Assembly: GCA_963995505.1 (NCBI GenBank)
Contig: OZ023193.1
Location: 2,604,001-2,668,000, forward strand
Source: Hypericum androsaemum
Lineage: Eukaryota > Streptophyta > Magnoliopsida > Malpighiales > Hypericaceae
Reading direction: 5' to 3'
DNA length: 64,000 nt
A program made the position numbers and the translations under genes. Below, piece by piece: positions 1 through 11,742 of this stretch (its first letter is position 1; each line of letters begins with the position of its first letter). The notes under the pieces are model-generated. The model was not told the DNA's origin and made no database searches. It saw only the letters and a list, made by a program, of their open reading frames with translations.

Positions 1-1916
1 AATAGATTTGCTAACATGGCTAATTTCACCGAATAAGTGGATCAGAAATCCAAGTCATGGGCTCTCAAAATAAAAGTAAAACAAATTTTACTTCTTGGTA
101 CCAACAAATCAATCGGCTAATCAGAAATTTGTTATATGACTATGGTGTTAACTCTTCATTTAGAAATTTAACTCAAAATGGCTTTTTCACGTAGAAAATT
201 TTTAGTTAAAAACAAAACCCAAAATTTATTTACCTTTCAAAAAATTAGAATAATTTTATCATTGTTTGTTAATCAAAATATTTGTTGGTAATAAATCCAT
301 CTGCCATATCAAAATTTTAGTAAATCGAGCTTATCATATAATAAATTTTGATTAACTAGTAAATCAAGCTTATCATATAATAAATCGAACCTGGTTTGAT
401 CTTCGTTTCTTCTTCGTCTTGTTGAGGATATCGAAGTCAAAGAGGTCTGGACTCTGGTCTCTCTGTCTTATTATCTTTCTATCCGGCTATTATTGGATTG
501 TTTGGATTGACCGCCGTGGCCTTTTGACTAGTTGCACTTTACCTTTTTTTTTACAATTTCATATCTTGTTTACTAGTCGACTTATTTAAATTCAAAACTA
601 AATATTTTTAAAATTGATAGGACACATTATTATATTTTTAAGGGCTTCGATAACTGATTAAAGTACAATAATCCAGGATTTTTAAATATGCGGTCCGACT
701 AGTAGTCGGACCGACCAGACCGTGATTCGGTACAAGGAGCGTACCGGAATTGGCCCAAAAAAGGTCAACCTTATGAACTGCCCAAAATCTGATCAGACTG
801 GGTAGTTTGTCCGAAATTTCAGGCCCGTATTTTACGGTTAGTAAGGTTGGACCAAAAATATGATTTTTTTGAAAAAAAAAGAAAAAATATGAGATGGTCA
901 CTTGGTTTGGTCGGAAATTTTGCACAAATAAAAAAGAAAGAGACCAAAAAAATTAAAATCGAGAAAAATTTATCAATCTCCTTAGTTTCATAATGTATTT
1001 GATGATTTTTTGAGGTGTATATATGATTACATATACAATTATACATATATATATTATTTTAAAATGGTGTTTAAAAAATTTGGTCTGATCGGTGGTTCAA
1101 CCAGTCGGACCGGTCGACCTGAGATTTGGCCCAAACTTCGGGTCGACCTCCGGATCGTATTTGAAAACCTTGCAATAATCGCTCGGATCTTTTTTCTGTG
1201 GAAAACAATCGTTCAGATTGTTACCCTTACGTCGACACGTTATTTGTAATAAATCCTTTTTTCGCATTAAAATTTTAGTAAATCGAGTTTATCATATAAC
1301 AATATGTTATTAATTGAATACTAAATATATAATTACCAAATCCAAAACAGGCATATTGGGTGACGTATTATAATCACATATAAAGACTTTGTAATTATAT
1401 TGTGAACTTTGCTCAACTTTTTCATTAGTATCAAATATTTGATTAGAGCGTACACGATTACGCACCAACCGAGGAACATTTATATCAATTGGCTGAAATA
1501 TTATTCTATCTTAAAAAAAAAATTAAAACAACTGTTATGACCACCTGTTAATCCAAATGATTTTGATTCAATTAGTTACAAATGCAAAAAATATGTTTGA
1601 ATAATTAGTGGATAGGATAGAAACGGATCTCACCTCATTTTTTAGGAGTCGTTAGGACATTTCTCGCGACTAAGATGTAAAAACTTCGCTTCCTGTCTAA
1701 ATCTTAAATTTTATCCCAAAAAAAATAATTGAACGAGGAGATTTTTTTGCATGAAATTGATAAATACTCGTGACTCAAGGTTAAGATTGGAGTCCTAAAA
1801 TTAATAGAATAACGAAAGTTTACTGGTGAAATAATTATACCCTTTATTAGTAATTGGATCATTTCCGTTCAGCCCCTCTTCGCATTTTGTTTTAATATGT
1901 ATTGTTATTAGATATT
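1..1916. repeat. Outer flank of left inverted-duplication arm
   Basis: No gene is seen here. Most of this stretch reads as the reverse complement of about 39.5-43.7 kb: bases 1-60 match both 43.64-43.72 kb and 40.34-40.40 kb, 60-470 match 42.66-43.51 kb (which has about 430 extra bases), and 1320-1600 match 41.99-42.24 kb. The stretch 1725-1916 matches 39.5-39.7 kb and again 42.98-43.1 kb. The match is interrupted by the 500-bp insertion at 673-1172. Identity is judged by eye and is clearly imperfect, with many small indels. Confidence 0.75.
673..1172. mobile_element. Non-autonomous hAT-like element (500 bp)
   Basis: The ends are imperfect inverted repeats: left CCAGGATTTTTAAATATGCG, right (reverse complement) CAAGGTTTTCAAATACGATC. 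It is flanked by a 7-bp direct repeat CAATAAT at 666-672 and 1173-1179, possibly 8 bp with one mismatch. The corresponding place in the opposite arm (about 42.36 kb, reverse strand) lacks the insert and reads straight through. It has no transposase and several short inverted GGTCCGAC-type motifs inside. The TSD length and TIR pattern suggest hAT, but the superfamily is an inference. Confidence 0.7.
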
Positions 1917-2376
1917 AATTGAACGAGGAGGAAATTGGTCTGGGAAATTCGGGTTGATATAGAACACGATCTAGTGAAATGCATCACCACTAGCATCTAA
2001 ATAAATTAATCTGTAAATTTAATTTATCGCAAATCATTAATTGGAAAATATTTTTCCATGAGAAACTGAAATGAAAAATATGGGACGTGCCAATTTTTCA
2101 ATCAGACTAAAAAAATAAATAAATGTAAGAATGAGACAGGAGCAGCAGTGAAAGGGTAATTTCTTTTTGTCCGTTGCCTTTTGGAGTGGATAGAGTCATG
2201 AGATAAACTAACTATTACAAAGACTGAACAAAATTAGACGAAATACCAAAAAAAGAAAACACAAAGCTAGACGAAAAACAAATACTTAGAAAAACAAACA
2301 GACATGTTCCCCTTTTCAAGATAAAACAAAAAAAGAAAATCAGAAAAGTAAACATAGGCTAGGCTTTAACATACGG

Positions 2377-3093
2377 CTAGTCGATGCCCTTGACTATTTC
2401 TTCAATTTCGCCGACAGATTCAACATCGCGACCCCACATCAACACGTTGCCAAGTTCTCTAGGATATCTCTGGATTTCGTCACCAACAACCAGGACTGGA
2501 GAAACACCCAATTGGTTAAAAGCATCGAACAGATTATCTGCATCTTTTTTAAATCTCGACTTCACTACGAGATTTAAACCCTAAATCCATAAAATATCGA
2601 TCCTTGTTGTTAGATAGTTCCTCAAACTCGTGGTCGTGATGAGCAATTACTCCGAAGCGTACATTCAATGCCTTCAAGTTTTGAAGAGCTACCACAGTGG
2701 CACAATCTGGTTTTGGTTCCTTCATTGGCCAAAAAAAAAAAGTTAAATAACAAAAATAGAGAAATGAAAAAACTAGAGGACTTTTACCTTAAAGTTTAAG
2801 AAGGCAAAACGGGAGGAGATATCTTTGACGAATTGATTGCCACCATCTCGAGCAGCCAGAGCCATCAGCTCGCCGATTTCGTGTTCTCCGATGCGGTTCA
2901 ACGCTCGGTCCATGTGCTCATCATAACCGTGTAATCGACAGACCTCCTGAAAAATTCGTTTGGGAGATTTTTTTGTTTGGAACGTGTTCAACGGGTTTAT
3001 TAGAACCCCACAGTAAATCAAGGGTTTGGTAGAAAATGGAGAGGAGAACATCGGGAACATTGTTTTTTTAGGTGAGGAGAGCAGTCGGAACAT
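2377..3093 (-). pseudogene. Frameshifted copy of two-exon mitochondrial-leader protein gene
   Basis: Paralogue of the gene at 38370-39070. Exon 1 (3093 down to 2788, 102 codons) begins MFRLLSSPKK, has a Ser/Lys-rich N-terminus poor in acidic residues, and shares the STKPL.Y.GVLINP.NTF block with its partner. It ends at a GTAAAA donor. Exon 2 starts at 2719 after an AG acceptor and encodes the shared ALQNLKALNVRF and SPVLVV-type segments. About 56 codons into exon 2 a TAA (2549-2551) closes the frame, while the homologous C-terminal half continues to the stop at 2377 in a frame shifted by one base. The family is not recognised. It is a pseudogene unless the shift is a sequencing error or is spliced around. 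A TATA box lies about 50 bp upstream. Confidence 0.7.
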
Positions 3094-3142
3094 TTTGTTT
3101 AGGGTTTAGAGAGCAATGGAGGGGAGAGGAGATGGCCGACTC

Positions 3143-3149
3143 TTATATA
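3143..3149 (-). promoter_or_regulatory. TATA box of the 3.1-kb gene copy
   Basis: On the minus strand CTATATAAGAG lies about 50 bp before the ATG at 3093, so transcription would start very close to the start codon. The partner gene also has a TATA box, but 116 bp from its ATG. Confidence 0.5.
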
Positions 3150-3628
3150 GGGAGAGGAGTTGGAGATTGGGTCCCCTACTGGGGTTTTTTTTGTAATCTT
3201 TTTAGGGCTCGTATGTTAGACCAGTATACCTTTACTTCATTATAATACAACTTCACTTTTTTTTTAAATGGATGTTTTTGTTTTTTGTTTTATAGTTTTT
3301 TTCTGTCCTTTTTGTTTTGGCAAATTTTAATATCTATAGGTATTTTCCTAATAATTTTTCTACATTTGTAAAAAATTGACACGTTCAATATTTTTCATGT
3401 GAGAATATTAAAATTACGGATTAATGTATTTAGAAGTTAATGGTGAAGCATTGATCATTTTGCCAAAGATTATTTGATCTAACGGTACAAGACATTAGAG
3501 TAATTCATGAAGATTAGGTTTTAATCTGGTATAAACATTTATCTTAAAAATTAATAATCGGAGAACAGTAGATAAAAAAATCACTCGATCGTGTTGTGTA
3601 TCAACGTTCTTAGAACTACAGAAACCCG

Positions 3629-4163
3629 GAGTCGCTCTCCAATTTCCTCCTCGTTCAATTAATTTATCTAATACCCATACATAATATTAAAAAAATGCAA
3701 AGAGGGGAAGTTAATTATTTCACCAATTACGTTTGTAAGCTCTCATGGAAAAGAAATATTTATTAATTTGGATTATCTTCAATCGGATAAATACATTAAA
3801 AAAATATATAAAAAACTCCGAATCTAATAAAGAACTATCTGAAAAGAGTCAGGGGCGCAATGCTTCGGAAAACAAACATGATTAAACTTTATACGATAAC
3901 TTCCACTTGGGAATTTTGGATGCTGGCCAATTATCAAAAGATTATAATAACAATAAAATTCCCAACGTGAATTGCAACGTTGATTTACCTACATGATTCA
4001 TGATAATAATAAATACCTTCATTAATATTTTGTTTTGTTTCTTTATTCGGAAATGCGGCAACTTGTTAGCGTGGGACTTTTGCATAGAATCTGCGTTATT
4101 CTTGTTTAGGTGTTTGGGGTTTTTGGTGAAAGCTACATATGTATCTAGAGATAGCTCCGTTAA

Positions 4164-4246
<83 letters not shown>

Positions 4247-5467
4247 TTTACGTCTGAGATATTTAAATCTAAATTTTTTTTTAAGTGAATATAAATTATT
4301 TGGTGTTTATTAGGGTTGGCAAAAGAACCCATTGCGCCACTTATTGACAAAGGGTCGAAAGTACCCCTCTTCTTTTCTCTATCCTCCGGCCTCGCACAGT
4401 ACTTTTGTTAGCTACCACATTTTTCCGGAAGTACTCCAACAATCATATTCTACAAAAATACTGGAATTGGCTTGACAGTGGTTTTCCTCAAAAGAAAAAG
4501 CGTGACAGTAGTTCCAGAGCTAGATAAACCGAAGTAGTATCACTGACTCTATATAATTGTGTAGGGATTAGGGAACTCTGTCACTGGCTCTATATATTAC
4601 TTTAACAGGTTAAATCTCCCAACAGCTTCTTTCCTTCTGTTAAGAACAACCTGTAAATGGCAGACTTAGCTCTAAAATCAACTGCTGTTAATTGCTTTTG
4701 GCAGGTAGAAGATAGGTAAGTCCAACAGTTACCAACCAAGACCCAGCGAATAGTTTTACCTAAGCCTGGCCTTCAGCTTTTGCTTGGCTAATTAGCCTCG
4801 AGATTTCTGACTCTAATTAGTGTTGTATATTGATGTTCAACCATGAATTATCGTAGTTAAGAGATTTATGAGATGTCTTTCTCCATCTGCTAAAGTAATC
4901 AAGTAACGGAAGATTGTAATTGTGCTTCTTCTGATTTTTTAAAAATTCGCTAAGGCGATTAATTCATGAGGTATCTCCTTCGCCATAATATATATAAATA
5001 TAAATAAAAACCAAAACAAACTTGTCCCATCCAATTCAAGCGTTTGTCTCCTGTTTTAGATTTTTGTTTCCCTAATAAAATCCAACCCCGCTAAAGAAGG
5101 AGAGATATCTTTATTTCCTATTGTGAATTAAATCTTATTGTATTTCGATTTCCTATTGAGGGTTTTGAGCAGCCACCTAATTTATTCGCAAGTGTTTACG
5201 TGGGAATTATTCTTCATTCAAGTTAAGTATTTTTATAACCACGACAGTCAATTATCAATGAGTTAATATAGTTGGACTAGAAAGAATTTTTATTTATTAA
5301 AATTTTAACAATATTACTCAAAGAATTAAACATTTATAATTAAATTTCTCGAACTAGAACTTCGATTATTCAACCCGCACTCACAATAACTAATCATCAA
5401 AATTTATACCACATTATTTCGGGAGCCTCGGCGCTGGTTTTTCGATATTTTTATGCTCATAAAAAAT
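3629..5467 (+). repeat. Tandem unit Q1 of left arm (about 1.84 kb)
   Basis: The unit begins GGAGTCGCTCTCCAATTTCC and ends before the next copy, GGAGTCACTCTCCAATTTCC, at 5468. It contains blocks shared with Q2: the GATTATCTTCAATCGGATAA block, the block around GTGCTTCTT, and the end block around TTATTCAACCC. The reverse complement of the unit appears at 35.28-37.43 kb and partly at 37.44-38.24 kb. No coding potential is recognised. The segment at 4640-4830 matches the promoter-proximal flank of the 38.4-kb gene in reverse, so the unit includes what was once upstream DNA of that gene family. Confidence 0.75.
4166..4249 (+). repeat. (AT)n microsatellite followed by a T tract
   Basis: About 32 uninterrupted AT dinucleotides (4166-4228) are followed by about 21 T residues. 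Neither the sister unit (5468-7411) nor the right-arm copies have this expansion at the equivalent place, so it arose after duplication. Confidence 0.9.
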
Positions 5468-7411
5468 GGAGTCACTCTCCAATTTCCTACTCGTTCAATT
5501 AATTTATCTAATTCCCATACAAATAAAACAAAATGCAAAGAGGGGAAGTTAATTATTTCACCAATTACGTTTTCAAGCTCTCATGGAAATGAAATATTCA
5601 TTAATTTGGACTATCTTCAATCGGATAAATACATAAAAATAAAAAGTCTCCGGATCAAATAAAGGACTATCTGAAGAGAGTCAGAGGCGCAATGCTTGGG
5701 AAAACAAAAATGATTAAACTTTATACGATAAATTTCACGTTGGGAATTTTGGGTGCTGGCCAATTACCAAAAGATTATAATAACGATAAAATTCCCAACG
5801 TGAATTTACCTACATGATTCATGATAATAATAAATACCTTCATTAATATTTTATTTTTTCCTTTATTCGGAAATGTGGCAACTTGTCAGCGTGGGATTGT
5901 TGCATAGAATCTGTGTTATTCTTGTTTAGGTGTTTGGGGTTTTTTTGGTGAAAGCTATGTATGTATGTATTCTTTTTGAGGGGTAAGCTATGTACGTATT
6001 CGAGAAGGGCCTTTTAGAGGTACCTCTCTTAATGATTTTTTTTTACGTGTGAGAAATTTAAATCTTAATTTTTTTTAAGTGAATATAAATTATTTGGTGT
6101 TTATTAGGGTTGGCAAAAGATCCCATTGTGCGACTTATTGACAAAGGGTCGAAACTACCCCTCTTCTTTTTTCTCTCCTCTGGCCTCGCACAGTAATTTT
6201 GTTAGCTACCACATTTTTACCAGAAGTACTTTAATAATGATACTCTAAAAAATAGAAAGATACAAGAGAAATTGGAATCGGCGTGACAGTAGTCCCAGAG
6301 CTAGATAAACCCAAGTATGATCACTGGCTCTATAAAATACAATACAGTGTTTTCGAAACTCTGTCACCAAAATCTTCAAAAAAAATGGAAACTGTCACCA
6401 AGGGGATATGATTGAGCTGGATTTGTTCCTTGGCCAAATAATACCCTCTCCTTCTCTCTCTCTCTCCTCTCGCCTCCTACTGATTGATTTTTTTATTCCG
6501 CTTAAGCTTTCATATTTGTAATCTTGTAGTACTGCTAATCTCCTCTCTCCTCCTCGCGGAAGCAAATGTCCATCAAAATATTTTTTTACAGTTGCATAGA
6601 GGTTTCTAAAGAGTAACAAATAATTAAACGAACCATCCCGCTCATTCGAACAGAAATTTGCTCTCCCCTCGTATTTATAAGTAAAGTGTTGTAACTAATT
6701 GTGGGCTTCTCGACAGTGGAGAAATTTTGGCGTAGCGGAAATTTTTTTGGTATAACTAATTGTGGACTTTTCTGCAATATATCGGATAGCGTGTATCATT
6801 GATTATATACAAGGATCTTGTAGCCTCAAGATTTCTGACTCTAACTAGTGTTGTATGTTGATGTTCAACCATGAATTATCGTAGTGAAGGATTTATGAGA
6901 TGTCTCTCTCCATCTGCTAAAGTAATTAAGTAACTGAAGATTGTAATTGTGCTTCTTTCCATTTTTAAAAAATTTGCTAAGGCAATTAATTCAATTTTGA
7001 ATCAGGTACCTCCTTCGTCATAATATATATAAATATAAATAAAAACTAAAACAAACTTGTCGCGTCCAATTCAAGCGTCTGTCCCTTGGTTTACATTTTC
7101 GTTTCCCTAATAAAATCCAACCCCGCTAAAGAAGGAGAGATATCTTTGTTTCCTATCGTGAATTAAATCTTATTATTATTTCGATTTCCTATTGAGGGTT
7201 TTGGGCAGTCACCTAATTTATTCGAAAGCGTTTACGTGAGAATTATTCTTCATTCAAGTTAAGTAATTTTATAACCACGACAGTCAATTATCACTGAGTT
7301 ATTATAGTTGGACTAGCAAGAATTTTTATATATTAAATTTCTAACGATATCATTCAAAGAATTGAACATTTATAGTTAAATTTCTCGAACTCAAACTTCA
7401 TTCAACCCGAA
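5468..7411 (+). repeat. Tandem unit Q2 of left arm (about 1.94 kb)
   Basis: Direct repeat of 3629-5467. It contains an extra 6390-6780 segment (CTCTCTCT-rich, TTTATAAGTAAAGTGTTGTA and neighbours) whose reverse complement is present at 36.17-36.49 kb but not in Q1. The right-arm unit therefore resembles Q2 more than Q1 there. No gene is seen. Confidence 0.75.
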
Positions 7412-9015
7412 GGTGACTTGTGAAAGCAACGGCCAGACCAACATGGTTCACTAGACGTTTAAAAAAATGGTTCACTAGATTAGAAAACTATATTATAACC
7501 ATTCCACCCAACAATAAACTAAATTATAATCTTATATTTGCAATAAATAAATGTCTGCAATAGTCACCGACCGTTTGTATCTTTGCAAGAAATTGGATCG
7601 GAGATACCTTAATTTCGTAGAGGGAGAGGAGAATCATTGGAGTTTTCATGTAATATATTAATTGATTATGATAATCCATTGTTGACCAAGTATAATATCA
7701 CTTTCCATTGTTGACATTTTAAATTAAAATCTAGGGACTAATCAATTGATTTTGAGAAATACGAAAGACTAAATAATAATTTGTTGTCTGAAATAATCAA
7801 TTATTTCATAAACCTATTTCACCTAAAGAAAATTGTAAAATATGCAGCATCAATTAATGTAAGAATTTGTTTGCACATATAAGGAAACATTTTCCGCCTA
7901 TGTGCATGCAAAGGGTGGTCATGGAGAAAAGCCGCAACCAAGAAAAGCTAACCCAAAGAAATACTGCTGCTGCAAGCTAGCGTTTAACTTATGATTGGCT
8001 AGTTAAACGAACTAAAAAGTCATTTCTAAGTAATAAGGGAACAAGTTTCTCAAAAAAAAAAGAGTAAAAAAGGAACAATAAATATTTAAATGCTATATTC
8101 GGGGTCAACTCAATAAATTTATTTATTTCTGTTGGCTCTATTAATTAAATTAAAATAAGATCATATCATATGGCTACTTACAACACACATTATCCAAAAG
8201 GAAGGTACAAAAATAAGGTCATATCATAATGTTAATTGACTACTTGACACGTCCTAATAAGATGGTATAATAATGAATATGAAGCCCAAGTCCCAACATT
8301 CGGTGAAGGATCGACATTTTCTTGGTATATTTGCGAACTCCCAAAAGACCAATATCTTAAAATATCGATTTTAAGATTCAATACCATATGTGACCCTAAA
8401 CTTCGGCGAACAACACACTAGGGCCAACGTGGGTCCTCTTCCGATCAACACTTTTTTTTTTCGCTTCACTGCAATGGACCAGATTGCAAAATTTCACGTA
8501 TATGATAATTCATCCAAAATATTGAAGAAATTAAAAAGGAACTGATACATTATGAATTTTAAAATCTAAATTTTCTAGTGATATATTCTTATACCTGAGA
8601 CTCAAGCTCAAAATCTTATTAATTGAATCTTATTAACATTATAAATTGTGATGGCCGCATTTTGGGGTCTGTATCATTGTTTCACACCACTCACTCACAC
8701 TATCAAAAGACTCAAAGTTGAGAATTTTGATTAACTTCAAATCCATAAAACTTGTGCTACACCTATTCAAAAATAGTTTAATCGAATTAATTTTCAAAAT
8801 AGATTTTTTTAGAATAATTTAATCACAGAATCGACAGAACTCTTTTCTGTCCATAATGTATGTCGTTACACAAGAATGTTGGGCATAAGAATTTATGGAC
8901 CAATCATCGAGCTCCAAGGAAAGAGAAAAAAAAGAAAACCTTCGCTGGGAACTTCCAACGTGGGCTGAGGCGAGTGAAATGCACACCCCAATCAGATTTG
9001 TTGTAACCTACAGAA
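7412..9015. other. AT-rich spacer
   Basis: I find no reading frame with recognisable homology, no RNA gene and no clear transposon ends. Sequence is A/T-rich with ordinary low-complexity runs. Confidence 0.6.
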
Positions 9016-9160
9016 GGCGTGAAGCCTTTTCCCTTGGGAATTAATTGCAACGATCCAAACGTGGGAGGCACTCCAGGGAAGCCCTTTTCCCTTGGGAATT
9101 AATTGCAACGATCCTTTGGTTTGACCGATCTCAAACGTGGGACCCACTCCAGGGATCTCA
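9016..9160 (+). repeat. Two-copy tandem duplication
   Basis: The block TTTTCCCTTGGGAATTAATT + GCAACGATC, then AAACGTGGG and CACTCCAGGG, occurs twice in a row. The second copy has about 16 extra bases (TTTGGTTTGACCGATCTC) before AAACGTGGG. A short open frame runs through it on the minus strand but has no recognisable product. Confidence 0.8.
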
Positions 9161-9514
9161 AACTCTGCTGTTTCCCTGAGCACCCAGTGATGTACTGCTT
9201 TCTTTGATAATAGGTGGAGAAAAAATGCACGTTATTTTTTTACAAGTAAAATATAAGTTGTTGTTCTAATAAGTAAAATGTAGGTTGTTTTGGAAGTAAA
9301 TAAAAAGTAGGCGGTTGATACAGTTTAAATAACCCCTAAGAAATGTTAAGTTTAAATAAAGTTGTAATTAGGTGACAAAGAGAAAAAAAAAAGAAATTAG
9401 GTTATCAAAAAGCGTCTGCTACAGAAAATAATTTTATTACACCGTGTTTGGTTCTTTGGTTCGGTTCCAGTTCCAAACCGGAGTGAAATCCGGTCTATTC
9501 CGGTTTGTGAAAAA

Positions 9515-10625
9515 ATCTGATCATGTCACATGGTAACTTGGTATGTAACCACCAATAAACAAGTACCAAGTGTATTTGTTACTTCCTAATGAATTAGATG
9601 ACTAGGATAAATAATTGTGAAAACTAAATCAAAGACAATATTGTGACATATGTTTAAAAGAATATTTCCTAAAAATAGTTATTTGAATCGGGGACAGTTC
9701 CAAGTAATTAATAGGAAGTCTAATTTTAATTCTTTTTATGTTTTACCTTAGTTCTCAGCTGGAGAAATAATTATAAAAATAATACTTAATAGACTTGTGT
9801 TGTTTAAGCCTTCCGAAGTCATCAACTTTGACAGAGGAAAGCACATCCGAACAAAAAATCTCAGCAATTATATATGAACAAGTAATTAAAATGTTTTGAT
9901 CCTTTCTTTTCTTTCATTGTTGCTAGTTTCATTTTTTTAGTGTTTGGTGTTTTGTAACTTACAATTACTTGATTAGTTTGTGGTTGACAATTAGATTTCT
10001 GAAACAAAAACATTAGATAGAACATGAAGATGAATGTATGTATCAACATTTTTGCTTTGCATAGTGTATGACTTTTTTTAATTTTATGAAATATCGTAGA
10101 TGATGAAAACAACATTGTTGATTATGTATAAAAAAATTATAGGACATATAACTCGTACATCATATTGAAGAGTTTTGGTGTCAAAAAGTGAAAAGTACAG
10201 AAATCAAGAAAATGAACTAATACATCATCAAATTATGTATTTATTTTCCAATAAGTAATATATTAACGAATTTGAGTATTATTATTTATGATTGAAATTT
10301 TGAAGGGAAGCACCTCACGATCTATTCTTATCGAATGCACCGTATGAATTGCAGGATAGCAATTCAAGAACTATTTTTTTTTCATGTGAATGTGTTAAAA
10401 TTTTGTTAAGATGGTTGACGTAAATGCACAGCCTCGGTCTTCTTCAATTACTTGGTATTGTTTTCCGATTTAAAGAAATCTTTTAAGGAAAATGTTTTGT
10501 GACAATGCCTTGATTTAGTTTCCATAGTTATTTATCCTAGTCATCTAATTTATTAAGAAGTGACAAATACACTTGGTACTTGTTTATTGGTGGGTAAATA
10601 CCAAATTATTATGTGACTTGGTATA
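9515..10625. repeat. Long inverted repeat pair with about 0.76 kb between
   Basis: Bases 9515-9703 and 10464-10625 are imperfect reverse complements over roughly 160-190 bp (for example CCAATAAACAAGTACCAAGT on the left and ACTTGGTACTTGTTTATTGG on the right). The centre is AT-rich and holds no recognisable gene. This could be a Mutator-like non-autonomous element with long terminal inverted repeats. I could not fix the outer ends or a target duplication, so the element call is tentative while the inverted repeat itself is directly visible. Confidence 0.7.
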
Positions 10626-10727
10626 GAGAGATCACCATAAAATATCTCTGAGAAAGGGGAGAAAAAAAGACTAAAAACAAAACCAATAACTAAACAGGTA
10701 ACCATAGTGGCAAAGCTGCTGCCATAT

Positions 10728-11150
10728 CTAGTAACTCACCCAAGCAAACTCACAAATCAGGTAGTCAAGGGTGAAGGCAGTCCCAGTCCTCTTCCTCGCT
10801 TGAAAGCGAGTTTTTTTGACAGGCGGTAGGTCAAAATCTTTCAAGTCCGAATCGACCTCGTCCGCCCAATTGTTCTTCATCTTCTTTATAATCGAAACCA
10901 TGAACTTTAACAAATCTGGAAGATCATTATTGTCAGAAAAAATAACGACCTCATTATCCTCATAATCGGGATATGCATGAGATCTGTAGAAGGCACAATA
11001 GAGACGCGACCCAAAATAGACATAGAAGAACACTGAAGAATCAGAATTCCCTCGCCAAAATAAGATGACTACCGGAGTGTTCCTTCTACTATTTAAGCAT
11101 TTTTCGTTAAAGATGCTCACCAAATGAAATATTATGATGGAGTCTTTCAT
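10728..11150 (-). CDS. Hypothetical protein, 140 aa
   Basis: An ATG-initiated single-exon frame. The product has a hydrophobic N-terminal third with several aromatic residues (VILFWRGN, VFFYVYFGSRLYCAFYRS), an acidic middle (PDYEDNEVVIF, ADEVDSDLKDFDLPP) and a basic patch KKTRFQARKRT near the C-terminus. I do not recognise the family. The composition is more protein-like than the random frames nearby, but there is no second line of support such as a paralogue or clear promoter. The Copia element at 11204-19205 sits 53 bp upstream of its start codon and would separate it from its original promoter. It may be a gene fragment or a chance frame. Confidence 0.3.
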   Translation of the reverse strand: MKDSIIIFHLVSIFNEKCLNSRRNTPVVILFWRGNSDSSVFFYVYFGSRLYCAFYRSHAYPDYEDNEVVIFSDNNDLPDLLKFMVSIIKKMKNNWADEVDSDLKDFDLPPVKKTRFQARKRTGTAFTLDYLICEFAWVSY

Positions 11151-11203
11151 AATAAAAGTGGTGGCCTAATGGAAATATTTTGTAATCGTTCTTGTGAATA
11201 ATG

Positions 11204-11732
11204 TGACGGTTTTGACGCGTAATTAATGAGTAATTACGTGTTAAACCCGTTTAATTAACAAACTAATTCGTTAATAATAAATCACTTACTTGTTGAAGTA
11301 AGAGGTCCACAGGCTCGGGTCCACAACTTCTTCGTGCTGGTCGAATTACGATCACGTTCGAACGGATCCGTAATCGATTTTCACGAGATTTTCTTTTATC
11401 GAAAATCTGATTAAAATTCTGGAACTGATCCAGAATTTTCCTTTTGTATTGAGTGGTTGTGGGAAAAGTTACAAATTGGTCCAGCCGGATTTCCCCTTTT
11501 ATAGGGAAATTCGGACATCCAAAACGCACTATGTGGCACGCCACGTGTCGCCACGTGGCATTTTGGGCCACACGTCCGCCACGTGGCGCTACGTAGGCTG
11601 CCACATGCGACGTCAGCGCCACGTCACGCTGACGTGGCGCTTGCGTAGCTTGGGCCGGTCAATGCGGGTTGACCGCGGTTGACCGGCCCATCCAACCCAA
11701 CTTTTTGGGCCTATTGGGCCCAAGGTCTAACA
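11204..11732 (-). repeat. 3' LTR of the 11.2-19.2 kb Copia element (529 bp)
   Basis: Pairs with 18626-19205. Starts (minus) TGTTAGACCTTGGGCCC and ends ..CCGTCA. It differs from its partner by substitutions and by indels, notably a segment near the GGGCCC end present only in the right LTR and differences in the CCACGTGGC-rich tract. The LTRs have therefore diverged since insertion. Confidence 0.95.
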
Positions 11733-11742
11733 TCTCCCACTC
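11733..11742 (-). promoter_or_regulatory. Polypurine tract
   Basis: Minus-strand GAGTGGGAGA directly abuts the TG of the 3' LTR. This is the expected plus-strand priming site. Confidence 0.8.

Noticed and set aside
4000..4257. Frame through the AT microsatellite (poly Ile-Tyr)
   Set aside because: Low-complexity translation of (AT)n.
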